Assembly: GCF_019752095.1 (NCBI RefSeq)
Contig: NZ_JAIEMO010000035.1
Span: forward strand, 1 to 64,000
From: Nitrosomonas sp.
Lineage (GTDB): Bacteria; Pseudomonadota; Gammaproteobacteria; Burkholderiales; Nitrosomonadaceae
Reading direction: 5' to 3'
Length of the DNA stretch: 64,000 bases
In this document: piece by piece, positions 1 through 8,277 of the stretch
How the letters are laid out: each line of letters opens with the position of its first letter
Position numbering within the stretch: position 1 is the first letter of the stretch
Made by a program: the position numbers and the translations under genes
The notes under the pieces: model-generated
Database searches by the model: none
What the model was told of the DNA's origin: nothing
What the model saw: only the letters and a program-made list of their open reading frames with translations

Positions 1-156
1 GATCGCAGCTATGGCCACCTTGGCCTTGAATCCCGCTGCGTGATTCCTCCTCGTCCTTCTCATACTCTCGCTCCTTTGTTTGCCGTTAATTACTCGGCCT
101 GGGTTGAGCAAGATTACCACTTAAAGGACTGTCCGAATTTGCGAGGCCACATCTAA
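1..156 (+). CDS. C-terminal end of an unidentified protein (5' part outside the window)
   Basis: An open frame enters from the left edge in frame 1 and stops at the TAA at 154-156, giving 51 residues. The peptide begins DRSYGHLGLE and ends CPNLRGHI, with a Pro-rich stretch PPRPSHT in the middle. The reading is stop-free and has a protein-like composition, so it is probably the real 3' end of a gene starting outside. I do not recognise the family and assign no function. The next gene is on the opposite strand. Confidence 0.4.
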   Translation, partial: DRSYGHLGLESRCVIPPRPSHTLAPLFAVNYSAWVEQDYHLKDCPNLRGHI

Positions 157-415
157 TTAAAGCACGCCCAGAAATATTGCGGATGATATTTGCTTATTTT
201 GCATAGGTGAAGCTTGTTCGCCAACAGAAATATGGGTTATGTTTTATGATCCAGCAACAACAAAAGCTGACTGTTTTATTGCTACCAACCCCATAAATTC
301 AGCATTGATAGCTGTGATATCCGCTTCCTTTAGATAAACTACTGACAGCACTACCTTCTTCTGCTACAAAAAGAAATGAATAATGCTCATTGATCGCATC
401 TGAGAACCATGATCA
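157..415. other. Intergenic stretch, nothing recognised
   Basis: About 260 bases between the partial gene at the left edge and the DUF4389 gene. Short open pieces on both strands are interrupted by stops, and none matched a family I know. No clear hairpin with a T-run, repeat or promoter stands out. It may hold decayed coding sequence but I cannot support that. Confidence 0.4.
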
Positions 416-730
416 TCATTCATCTGCACTGGTTTCTGTAAATCCAACACGGCTAGTACTTTTTGGCCATGCGCTAAATGGAAATGGGCGCAAGTCAGCA
501 TTAAATGACAAAAAACTAATTACTTGATGAATATAAGCACTTAAGCTTTGACTGAATCCAAGTAATAATGGATTTGTTTTTCCAGTTACCAGTAGAGTAA
601 CAAACTGAAAGAAAACGATACAGATAACTAAGGAATTAGATAAACCATAGATAAAAATAAAGAAAATAACATAAAGACCACGCTGCCAAAAATCTTTCTT
701 TTGCAATCTTTGCTTGATTTCTTCATCCAT
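416..730 (-). CDS. DUF4389 family membrane protein
   Basis: The product is 104 residues. It starts with an acidic/basic head (MDEEIKQRLQ), then has two hydrophobic segments (about residues 18-50), a Gly-Lys-Thr-Asn-Pro turn and the conserved tail SFNADLRPFPFSAWP. This pattern (xxRGLYM-like helix, FQ, SQSLSAYIHQ, F-NxxxRPFPFSxWP) is that of the DUF4389 family of small proteobacterial inner-membrane proteins of unknown role. A TTG five codons upstream could also start translation. The ATG at 730 is preferred because GGGA lies 8 nt before it. It ends the leftward gene series after the NlpC lipoprotein. Confidence 0.75.
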   Translation of the reverse strand: MDEEIKQRLQKKDFWQRGLYVIFFIFIYGLSNSLVICIVFFQFVTLLVTGKTNPLLLGFSQSLSAYIHQVISFLSFNADLRPFPFSAWPKSTSRVGFTETSADE

Positions 731-868
731 TTCATTTTCCCACAATATAGTGCAGATTACTTACCAGCGCTCCAAACATAAACAATATATAAGCAGCGAT
801 TCCCCCACACGGCTCGTACTAAGATACGGAAAGCTACTAGAAGGAAATTAATACAATTTTATTTCAAA

Positions 869-1381
869 TTAGACACGAACGGATTTCCAGTAATTGGATC
901 TCCAATAAACATGGTCAAGCCGTGATATTGTGACACCTTTCTTTTGAGATGCATGTAAGAATTTATTATTCTCCAGATAAATTCCTACGTGATTTGAAGA
1001 TTTACCAGTTCTGAAAAACACCAGGTCTCCAGCCCTTAAATCATTTCTTCTAACTTCTTGCCCAATTTTTGCTTGCATCCCCGTCGTCCTTGGTAAATTC
1101 TTACCGAGCTTTGACTTAAACGTCAAATGCACAAAACCCGAGCAATCTATCCCACGTTGACTCAGTCCACCATATTGATAACGTACGCCCTGCCATTCAT
1201 TATAGTGAGAATAGAGTATTTTTTTAAGGTAACTGGGATCTAGGGACTTATTGACAACAGAACGATAATCATGCTTGGGAAAAGGTCGTTCTTGAATTGA
1301 TCCACAGCTAACTAAAAAACTAATACCAACAAAAACAATAAATCGAGAAACAGATCTTTTCATGGATAGTGTACTTTTCAC
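869..1381 (-). CDS. NlpC/P60 family lipoprotein (putative cell-wall endopeptidase)
   Basis: The product is 170 residues. A lipoprotein signal ends at a lipobox (LVSC, Cys26). The C-terminal domain (about residues 52-170) has the NlpC/P60 catalytic set: Cys80 in DCSGF, His131 in NHVGIY and His143 in FLHAS. Such enzymes cut peptide bonds in peptidoglycan stems, usually gamma-D-Glu-meso-DAP. The likely start is GTG at 1381, with AGGA 5 nt upstream; an in-frame ATG at 1363 is possible but lacks a ribosome site. It follows cheB by 35 bp on the same strand, so it may be co-transcribed, though a chemotaxis role is not implied. Confidence 0.88.
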   Translation of the reverse strand: MKSTLSMKRSVSRFIVFVGISFLVSCGSIQERPFPKHDYRSVVNKSLDPSYLKKILYSHYNEWQGVRYQYGGLSQRGIDCSGFVHLTFKSKLGKNLPRTTGMQAKIGQEVRRNDLRAGDLVFFRTGKSSNHVGIYLENNKFLHASQKKGVTISRLDHVYWRSNYWKSVRV

Positions 1382-1416
1382 TTTATCCTAAATCAAATAC
1401 CAGGAAATCAAGCAAG

Positions 1417-2496
1417 CTAAATACGGTTACGTTGCGACCCCATACTAGATACTTTTGATAGAACACATCTAGCCATATCTTTTAATGAAATAACCTCATT
1501 AACTCCACCTGCGGCAATAGCTTCTTTTGGCATCCCAAAAACAACGCAGCTCCCCTCATCTTGAGCAAAATTATATGCCCCCGCTCTGTGCATCTCCAAC
1601 ATTCCTACAGCACCATCTTTCCCCATGCCTGTTAGAATCACACCAATGGCATTTTTGCCTGCACAATTTGCTGCTGAACGAAATAGTACATCAACTGAGG
1701 GTCGATGTCGACTCACTGGTTCACCCTGATTTAACTCAGTCAGATAATTTGCACCACTACGTTTAAGCAATAAGTGCGAATGTCCTGGTGCGATAAAAGC
1801 ATGGCCTGGCAGCACCCTTTCCCCCCCCTGAGCCTCAGCAACTGATATCTTACATAGACCATTCATACGATTAGCAAATGACCTGGTAAATCCTTCTGGC
1901 ATATGCTGGGTAATAAGTATACCTGGTGAATCATGCGGCATGCGAATCAGAAATTCTTTAATTGCTTCTGTGCCGCCAGTAGAGGCACCTACTATAATTA
2001 ACTTTTCTGTCGATGAAATACGATTTGATACAGTTGGCAGAACAGCATCTGCAGTAACACTTTTTGTAATTGGCAAAGGTGTATGCCGTCTGGGCCTAGC
2101 TGACTTCGCGATACGGATTTTGTCTGCAATTTCGTTACCATATTCCTTTAATCCCGACGCTATATCCATTTTGGGCTTAGACACGAAATCGACCGCACCT
2201 AATTCAAGTGCACGAAAAGTTACGTCCGAACCTTTCTCGGTCAGCGTTGAAACCATAACAACAGGCATAGGCCTTAATCGCATTAATTTCTCTAGAAAAT
2301 CAATTCCATCCATTTTAGGCATTTCGACATCCAAAGTCAGCACATCTGGATTCATTGCACGTATCATTTCGCGTGCCGCCAGAGGATCAGCTGCGGCCCC
2401 AACGACTTCCATATCCGGCTGGCTATTAATAATTTCGCTCAATAACTTACGAATAAGTGCTGAATCATCAACGACTAGAACTGAAATTTTTTTCAT
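1417..2496 (-). CDS. cheB: CheB, chemotaxis protein-glutamate methylesterase/deamidase
   Basis: CheB (359 residues) removes receptor methyl groups during adaptation and deamidates receptor glutamines. An N-terminal receiver has Asp10/Asp11, the phosphoacceptor Asp56 ([12 protein letters not shown]) and Lys107 (VSKP). A linker leads to the catalytic domain, with Ser in VGASTGG (around residue 172), His in TQHMPEGF and Asp in LTGMGKDG. All catalytic and phosphorylation residues are present and the length is normal. It is the last chemotaxis gene of the leftward operon, 36 bp after cheD. The plus-strand ORFs over it are shadows. Confidence 0.96.
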   Translation of the reverse strand: MKKISVLVVDDSALIRKLLSEIINSQPDMEVVGAAADPLAAREMIRAMNPDVLTLDVEMPKMDGIDFLEKLMRLRPMPVVMVSTLTEKGSDVTFRALELGAVDFVSKPKMDIASGLKEYGNEIADKIRIAKSARPRRHTPLPITKSVTADAVLPTVSNRISSTEKLIIVGASTGGTEAIKEFLIRMPHDSPGILITQHMPEGFTRSFANRMNGLCKISVAEAQGGERVLPGHAFIAPGHSHLLLKRSGANYLTELNQGEPVSRHRPSVDVLFRSAANCAGKNAIGVILTGMGKDGAVGMLEMHRAGAYNFAQDEGSCVVFGMPKEAIAAGGVNEVISLKDMARCVLSKVSSMGSQRNRI

Positions 2497-2532
2497 AATA
2501 TGAACTCAAGGAAATTCAAGAAGCAAATTCAG

Positions 2533-3144
2533 CTAAGAAAATAATTCTATTTCTCCACCATTTTCAACCTTGCGCAAGCGTTGACTATAATCTTTCTCAC
2601 GTTGGGAAATAGTCACGTTACGAATATTCCGTAATTTCTTTACCATTACCTTATTGTTTTTTGGAAAGAAATAGACCTTACGAGGAAATATATCAACTAA
2701 ATCTTGCGCTACAACTCTTATTTTCTCGGTTTGTAAAAACTTCAAAACAAAATCTGCATTCCTCTGGCCGATATTCGCAACCGTCAACCCATCCAAAACA
2801 TTACCGCCACCGAATACTTTAGCCTCGAGGTTACACCTGCGAGCGCCCAATTTGAGCAGCTGATTGATCAGTATTTCCATTGCATACGTACCATAACGAG
2901 CTGAAGCATTTAACGGACTACCCGCGTCCGCACCACCATCTGGAAGCATAAAATGATTCATACCGCCGATACCGCTATAACAATCACGTATACAAGCTGC
3001 AACACATGAGCCAAGCACAGTTACCAAGAGCATGTCCTTATCAGTGACATAGTATTCACCTGGTAACAATTTGACTGCTTGATGGTTAAAGCTTTTGTCA
3101 AAATATAAATTGCTCGCAATTTGCTCATCAAGGATCTCAGCCAT
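2533..3144 (-). CDS. cheD: CheD, receptor glutamine deamidase
   Basis: CheD (203 residues) converts specific receptor glutamines to glutamates. The catalytic Cys47 (VLGSCV) and His64 ([10 protein letters not shown]) are present, with a Thr a few residues before the Cys as in the family. The C-terminal part carries the usual GGGNV and KVYFFPK motifs. AGAGG lies 7 nt before the ATG. It sits 4 bp downstream of cheR and upstream of cheB, the classical cheR-cheD-cheB order, so co-translation is likely. Its targets, the receptors, are not encoded in the window. Confidence 0.95.
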   Translation of the reverse strand: MAEILDEQIASNLYFDKSFNHQAVKLLPGEYYVTDKDMLLVTVLGSCVAACIRDCYSGIGGMNHFMLPDGGADAGSPLNASARYGTYAMEILINQLLKLGARRCNLEAKVFGGGNVLDGLTVANIGQRNADFVLKFLQTEKIRVVAQDLVDIFPRKVYFFPKNNKVMVKKLRNIRNVTISQREKDYSQRLRKVENGGEIELFS

Positions 3145-3148
3145 ATTA

Positions 3149-4021
3149 TTACCTCTGCCGATTAGTTAATTCATAAACAGTTTTCTCACGCAACTTAAAT
3201 AAATCAATAGCATGTTGAAAGCTTTCAGAATGACCAGCAAACAACAATCCGTCAGGGGTTAGCAATGGCACAAATTTCTTCAGAATTTTATATTGTGTCT
3301 GTTTATCAAAATAGATCATCACATTACGGCAGAATATTGCATCAAATGGACCTCGAATCGGCCAGTTATCATCGAGCAAATTCAATTGCCGAAACGTAAT
3401 CATATTTTGCAACTCGGGACAAACCTTTGCTGATCCAGCATGAGAGCCTTTGCCTTTTAAAAAAAACTGTTTAAGTTTTTCCTTAGGTAGCTTTTCTAAC
3501 TTTTCCATTGAATAAATACCCATTTGGGCTTTCGCCAAAACGTTTGTATCCAAATCCGTCGCCAGAATATGCACGGGAGGAGTATATGATTTAAACGCCT
3601 GTACCATTGCCATCGCCATTGAGTATGGCTCTTCGCCAGTAGATGAGGCACTACACCAAAGTTGAATTTTGTTGTGATTTTTTCGCTTCTCTACGTGCCT
3701 CTCGAGAATGGGAAAATGATGCTGCTCACGGAAAAAAGCCGTAAGATTCGTTGTCAAAGCATTAGTAAACGCTTCCCACTCTTCCGAGTTTCCACGTTCC
3801 AAATAGTCCAAGTATTCATCAAAACTATCAAAGCCCGTCGCACGCAATCTTCTGGCAAGTCGGCTATACACCATGTTCTGCTTACCTGTAGAAAGAGAGA
3901 TACCCGCATGCTTATATATCAGCTTTCTAACTCGGTCAAAATCACTCTGAGTAAAATTATATTCGCGCGCTTTATTTTCAGGGCTATCTTCGATATCTGT
4001 AATCAATCCCATAATTTCCAT
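3149..4021 (-). CDS. cheR: CheR, chemotaxis receptor O-methyltransferase
   Basis: CheR (about 290 residues) methylates receptor glutamates using S-adenosylmethionine. The N-terminal helical domain ends in [11 protein letters not shown], as in enteric CheR. The Rossmann-type methyltransferase domain has the AdoMet motif STGEEPYS (about residues 127-134), the ATDLD strand and [10 protein letters not shown]. Start choice is uncertain: TTG at 4027, ATG at 4021 and ATG at 4012 are all in frame with no strong ribosome site; the first ATG is used here. A gap of about 520 bp containing a CheW remnant separates it from cheA. Confidence 0.94.
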   Translation of the reverse strand: MEIMGLITDIEDSPENKAREYNFTQSDFDRVRKLIYKHAGISLSTGKQNMVYSRLARRLRATGFDSFDEYLDYLERGNSEEWEAFTNALTTNLTAFFREQHHFPILERHVEKRKNHNKIQLWCSASSTGEEPYSMAMAMVQAFKSYTPPVHILATDLDTNVLAKAQMGIYSMEKLEKLPKEKLKQFFLKGKGSHAGSAKVCPELQNMITFRQLNLLDDNWPIRGPFDAIFCRNVMIYFDKQTQYKILKKFVPLLTPDGLLFAGHSESFQHAIDLFKLREKTVYELTNRQR

Positions 4022-4285
4022 CCACAAACAAGATAAAGTGCCATTTTGCGATAATCGTTTACAGTATCAATATATCTTCTTCCAATTCCTTCACTTCTTC
4101 GTATATCGAACTAATATACTTTTCCTTAATCCCTCGAGATCATAGATACCAAACTGACACATCTACTATGTTCGTTGACAAGCCTGGTACTTGTATCGGT
4201 AGAATATAAATAGATTTTTTTCAATTAATAGAATTGGGATCATCCTTAATCTCAAGCGAACAGAAAATCACCTTAAATAACAAAG

Positions 4286-4463
4286 TTATTGATTAGTCCG
4301 ATACACTACCTCATCATTCATTCCCAAGCCGACAATGTATTCAGCATCAGTCTCTAAACCCAATCCAGGGTGGAGGCGCAGCTGATCCGCTTCCAAACTA
4401 ATCACATTACATGTTCTGCTACATTTTAGATACTCAGTAAACTGGCTATAATCAGCTTCTCCC
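4286..4463 (-). pseudogene. cheW: Remnant of cheW (C-terminal fragment)
   Basis: Read on the minus strand, this piece gives about 58 in-frame codons ending in TAA at 4286-4288. The last 38 residues (from VISLEADQLR to the end, including LGLETDAEYIVGLG) follow the C-terminal fold of CheW: enteric CheW has VLSLTAEQIRPAPEF and then TEYLTGLG at the same spacing. Upstream the frame is closed by a TGA near 4471 and no N-terminal half can be found. The fragment lies exactly where cheW (and a receptor gene) usually sit, between cheA and cheR. The similarity was judged from remembered CheW sequence, not by a search. Confidence 0.62.
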
Positions 4464-4545
4464 AAACTTCAAGTTTTCCACTGTTCATACCTGCTCTGAC
4501 ATAAAATGCCGATAAGCCGCGCATCACAAATAAGTAATAAATCTC

Positions 4546-6729
4546 CTACACGAGCTCTTCCTGTGATGCCATTACTAAAACTGCGGTATCAAGAATAAGC
4601 GCAACTTTTCCATCACCCATAATAGTCGCACCCGAAGCTCCCTGAACTCTGCGGTAATTACTCTCTAGGCTCTTGATAACAACCTGATGCTGTCCAACCA
4701 GGTCATCCACAAATAATGCTGCTTTATGTCCTTCAGCCTCAAGAATGACAAGAATTCCTTTATGAATCTCTGTTACGCTAGGACGCAAATTGAAGAACTC
4801 ATGCAATGCAATCACTGGGAGATACTCACCTCTTACTTGCACCACGCGCCCTTTCCCACTCACTGTTTTAATATCAGTGGCCATCGGTTGCAATGACTCG
4901 GTTATATAATTTAATGGCACAATAAACATTTGATCTCCAACAACCACAGATAAGCCATCAAGTATGGCCAGCGTTAGTGGCAAACGAATGGATATGCGCG
5001 TACCAGATCCAAACGTCGATTCAATATCAATACGCCCCCCCATGCTCTGTATATTGCGTTTCACTACATCCATGCCGACACCTCGACCAGACACATCTGT
5101 AACTTGGTCTGCTGTTGAGAAACCAGCTTCAAATATCAACAACCATACTTCTTGATCAGTCATTGCATCATGTACAGGTAAGCCACGTTCTTTTGCTTTG
5201 GCAAGAATTTTCCCTCTATTTAGTCCTGCGCCATCATCACTAACCTCGATAACAATACTCCCTCCCTGGTGAAAAGCTCGCAGGGTTATGGTGCCCTGTG
5301 CTGGCTTGCCAGCAGCTATACGTTTTTCAGCTATTTCTACACCGTGATCCAGGCTATTTCTGACTAAGTGTGTTAAAGGATCAGCAATTTTCTCAATTAA
5401 CCCTTTATCGAGTTCTGTACTCTCACCAACAGTCCTCAACTCCACACGCTTATTCAGTTTCGCTGCCAAATCACGAACAACTCGCGGATATCGGCTAAAT
5501 ACAAAGCTGATTGGCATCATACGGATTGACATCACAGACTCTTGCAAATCTCGTGTATTTCGCTCTAATTGACTCATTCCGCTGTACAATTTCTCGAACA
5601 GTACCGGATCATACTGAGAAGCTGTCTGAGCAAGCATTGCTTGAGTAATGACCAGCTCTCCGACTAAATTAATCATTTGATCAACTTTCTCTATGCTGAC
5701 TCTGATAGATGAAGTTTCACTAGCCGCCGCTATATTAGCTTTTCCGGAAGATTTATTTGTAGCTTGAGATTCATTTTTGTTACTACCTGTATTCGGCAAC
5801 TGTACCCGGTCCGAACTGATTTCTGAACCTTCTAAATCCTTCGGTGCAGCGGGCGCCCCGTGGAAAAATCCATAACCTGGAGCAGGTGGCATCCTATGCT
5901 TTAGCGCATCTTCTTCCGCTAAAAATTCTGTATTACTAACTGATCCATTAAGGGTCTCAATTTCTGTTGCCTTAACTCGAGTACTATCAAATGCAATTGC
6001 TTTAATTTTAAGGCTTGTGGGGTCAACCACAAATACCAAAGTCTCCCAAACATCTTCTTCGCTACTGCTTGTAGTCAATACTAATTTATAGCACTCCTCT
6101 GCATCTACAGGCGTAAGATTTTCCAGATCACCCAACCCCTGCAAATTAGCGAGTAAATTCTCAATTGCGGCACTACTCAAATCAGCACTGGAAAATTCGA
6201 TACTATAACTAAGTCGTGTGACAGCATTTCCTTGAGAAACTTCCTCCGCCATTGACTCTGCATCAGTCTCCTCCGGCACTGATTTGGCTGCAGCGTCATA
6301 AACAATTGCTTTTATATCCTCCACCGATACAGTCTCCTGCCCGTTTTCACCTAATTTCTTAAGTTCCTCACACACCGCTTCAGCAGCAACAGGATCAGCT
6401 TGTCCCTCTCCACGATGTCCTGCTAATTGTGCTTTGATAACGTCTCCAGCCTTTAGAAAAGCATCGACCATCTCGCTACGTACTTTAAGCTCGCCCTTGC
6501 GCAATCTATCAAGCAGTGTTTCCAACATATGCGTCATCTCCGTCATATCTGTAAAACCAAATGTACCCGCTCCACCTTTAATAGAATGAGCAGCACGAAA
6601 TATAGCGTTTAAGTCTTCCAAATCCGGCGAATTTACATCAAGCCTAAGTAAGCATGCCTCCATATCCGCAAGTAACTCTGAAGATTCTTCAAAAAATATT
6701 TCATAAAATTGTTCGAGATCTGTACTCAT
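4546..6729 (-). CDS. cheA: CheA, chemotaxis sensor histidine kinase
   Basis: CheA (727 residues) is the kinase that phosphorylates CheY and CheB in response to receptors. An N-terminal HPt domain carries the phospho-accepting His48 (AAHSIKGGAGTFGF). A middle section (about 165-270) looks like the P2 docking region and is followed by a Pro/Ser/Asn-rich linker. Then come the dimerisation helices, the ATPase domain with the N-box (LTHLVRNSLDHG), DDGAGL and GRGVGMDVV, and a C-terminal CheW-like regulatory domain to about residue 720. All key residues are intact. It is 138 bp downstream of cheY; the usual cheW partner downstream is reduced to a fragment. Confidence 0.96.
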   Translation of the reverse strand: MSTDLEQFYEIFFEESSELLADMEACLLRLDVNSPDLEDLNAIFRAAHSIKGGAGTFGFTDMTEMTHMLETLLDRLRKGELKVRSEMVDAFLKAGDVIKAQLAGHRGEGQADPVAAEAVCEELKKLGENGQETVSVEDIKAIVYDAAAKSVPEETDAESMAEEVSQGNAVTRLSYSIEFSSADLSSAAIENLLANLQGLGDLENLTPVDAEECYKLVLTTSSSEEDVWETLVFVVDPTSLKIKAIAFDSTRVKATEIETLNGSVSNTEFLAEEDALKHRMPPAPGYGFFHGAPAAPKDLEGSEISSDRVQLPNTGSNKNESQATNKSSGKANIAAASETSSIRVSIEKVDQMINLVGELVITQAMLAQTASQYDPVLFEKLYSGMSQLERNTRDLQESVMSIRMMPISFVFSRYPRVVRDLAAKLNKRVELRTVGESTELDKGLIEKIADPLTHLVRNSLDHGVEIAEKRIAAGKPAQGTITLRAFHQGGSIVIEVSDDGAGLNRGKILAKAKERGLPVHDAMTDQEVWLLIFEAGFSTADQVTDVSGRGVGMDVVKRNIQSMGGRIDIESTFGSGTRISIRLPLTLAILDGLSVVVGDQMFIVPLNYITESLQPMATDIKTVSGKGRVVQVRGEYLPVIALHEFFNLRPSVTEIHKGILVILEAEGHKAALFVDDLVGQHQVVIKSLESNYRRVQGASGATIMGDGKVALILDTAVLVMASQEELV

Positions 6730-6867
6730 AGGAAGCCCTATTTCAAGTTGAATTGTTTGGCTTGCGGTATAAAGAAAGAAACTAAGTAATGAAGAAACAA
6801 CAAAACGCTTACTCTTTGGGATTAAGAATTATTTAAACTTATTAATCCGCTTAAAAAATATTAACTT

Positions 6868-7233
6868 CTAACTAATAACTTTACCGATAACTTCCAATAA
6901 TCGTTTGGGATCAAACGGTTTCACAAGCCAGCCAGTTGCCCCTGCCGCTCTACCTTTTGCTTTCATTTCATTGCCAGATTCTGTGGTCAGTATCAAGATA
7001 GGAATATTTTTATATTGAGCCAATTTTCGTAGCAACTCAAGTAGCTTTAATCCATCCATACGTGGCATATTGATGTCAGTTAATATTAGATTAACTTGAT
7101 GATGATTTGCCTTATCGAATGCATCTTGACCATCAACTGCTTCAATGACCTCATAACCTGCACCTTTAAGCGTAAAAGCCACCATCTGCCGAATTGAAGC
7201 AGAATCATCCACTGCAAGTATTGTCTTGGCCAT
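6868..7233 (-). CDS. cheY: CheY-like single-domain response regulator of the cheA operon
   Basis: The product is 121 residues, one receiver domain. The acidic pair Asp9/Asp10, phosphoacceptor Asp53 (LTDINMPRMDG), Thr in LILTTESG and Lys in LVKPFDP are all present. The start is set by AAAGGAA about 8 nt before the ATG at 7233; an 18-codon upstream extension is not needed. The type (TILAVDDSASIRQMV) is the one commonly found directly before cheA in beta/gammaproteobacteria. It differs from the second CheY at 47575, so the window encodes two CheY proteins that may have separate jobs, one perhaps acting as a phosphate sink. That division of labour is inference. Confidence 0.93.
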   Translation of the reverse strand: MAKTILAVDDSASIRQMVAFTLKGAGYEVIEAVDGQDAFDKANHHQVNLILTDINMPRMDGLKLLELLRKLAQYKNIPILILTTESGNEMKAKGRAAGATGWLVKPFDPKRLLEVIGKVIS

Positions 7234-7295
7234 TTGCTTAGTTCCTTTACTGATAATATTAATTTGCTTGAAAAAATTGCCTGCCAAGCATTTTG

Positions 7296-7883
7296 CTAAA
7301 AAAGCTCAATATCGCCCATTTTCATTCCTTGCTGCACTACTGGCTTCTTTTTACCCATATTTTTCACCCCATTAACTGCCTTATTAATTTCAGAAGGCAT
7401 TGATTTAAAGTATCTTTTACGATCTCTTCCTTGCGAGCCACCTTGCCGATCAATACGCCGCAACTCATCGCTTAGAATTTCCACTTGACGCGCGGTATGT
7501 TCGAGTAATTGTGCAACTAAATCACCGAATTGTAAGGAGGTGATTACCGCATCTAACTCTTGTTCGATTCGATTAGCAATTACCATTTGTTTTTCCAACA
7601 ATCCACTAATAGGATGTCTTCCTTCAGGAGGAGCCATTCTTTCAATCGCTAGAACCATCTCATGATGAGATCCTGTTAATTTACTTATATATCTGAAGTT
7701 ACATACTAAATTATTGACTGCGTCACTAACTAATCTTTCAGCTTGTTTTAAATCTCCCCTAATGCCCATAAGATACTCATTGGCAGCGTTATTGCATATA
7801 ACCCCATCCTTATCTTCCAGCACCAATTTATCTTCAACTTTATTATCAAGCTTGTCACTAGCTGATTGCAGCTCAGTCATCAT
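7296..7883 (-). CDS. CheZ-like chemotaxis protein with a DxxxQ phosphatase-type motif
   Basis: The product is 195 residues, helical, and the first gene of the cheY-cheA operon. A long central helix contains ITSLQFGDLVAQLLEHT. Asp121 and Gln125 are spaced as in the catalytic Asp-x-x-x-Gln of CheZ (QDFQDLTGQVI in the classical CheZ of this window). The tail ends GMKMGDIELF, a short acidic-aromatic end that might act like the CheY-binding tail of CheZ. Proteins with LQFxD...Q are found next to cheY in many proteobacteria. I infer a CheY phosphatase or CheZ-related role; this is not proven. ATG codons at 7883 and 7880 follow GGGGAAAGG. Confidence 0.7.
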   Translation of the reverse strand: MMTELQSASDKLDNKVEDKLVLEDKDGVICNNAANEYLMGIRGDLKQAERLVSDAVNNLVCNFRYISKLTGSHHEMVLAIERMAPPEGRHPISGLLEKQMVIANRIEQELDAVITSLQFGDLVAQLLEHTARQVEILSDELRRIDRQGGSQGRDRKRYFKSMPSEINKAVNGVKNMGKKKPVVQQGMKMGDIELF

Positions 7884-8277
7884 CCTTTCCCCGCCACTTG
7901 TTTTTTCAGAGCTACTAACGCAATCGCCCGAGACATTAGTCTATTTTTTACCATGCGGATACATAAAATTTACCACTAACTATCGCAAATTCATTAAGTT
8001 AACAACATGAGCATGAATATCTTTTTCGCGTCAATATTTTTCTTTAATATAAAGCATTAGCGTCATAACATTTAACAACTTTAATTCCAAGATCACTCCA
8101 AGAATCTGGTAGATATATGAAATAAGTGTCATGGAATCGACAGTCATGAATAAACCGAATATCTCAGTAAAGTGCTTTGGAAATTACCAACAACTTCAAC
8201 AAAATCCCTAGTAACATATATTAATTACATATCAATGCTAAACTTAGAAATATATTTAACTACATGAAAAATACAAT
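7884..8277. other. Intergenic region upstream of the chemotaxis operon
   Basis: Roughly 390 AT-rich bases between the EAL/HDOD gene and the cheZ-like gene, both on the minus strand. It must hold the operon promoter. A sigma-28-like arrangement can be forced near 7918-7948 but is poor, so no site is called. I found no hairpin terminator with a T-run, no repeat and no ORF of note. Confidence 0.4.

Noticed and set aside
1940..2503. 187-residue plus-strand ORF over cheB
   Set aside because: It lies opposite a fully conserved cheB and its translation matches nothing; it is a shadow of the minus-strand codon bias.
4508..4515. Plus-strand GCCGATAA, a perfect sigma-28 -10 box
   Set aside because: No TAAA element lies 15 bases upstream, and there is no plus-strand gene downstream; it sits in decayed DNA between cheA and cheR.
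7918..7948. Sigma-28-like promoter for the cheZ-like/cheY/cheA operon
   Set aside because: Only about 5 of 8 bases match in the -10 half and the -35 half is poor; spacing alone is not enough in AT-rich sequence.
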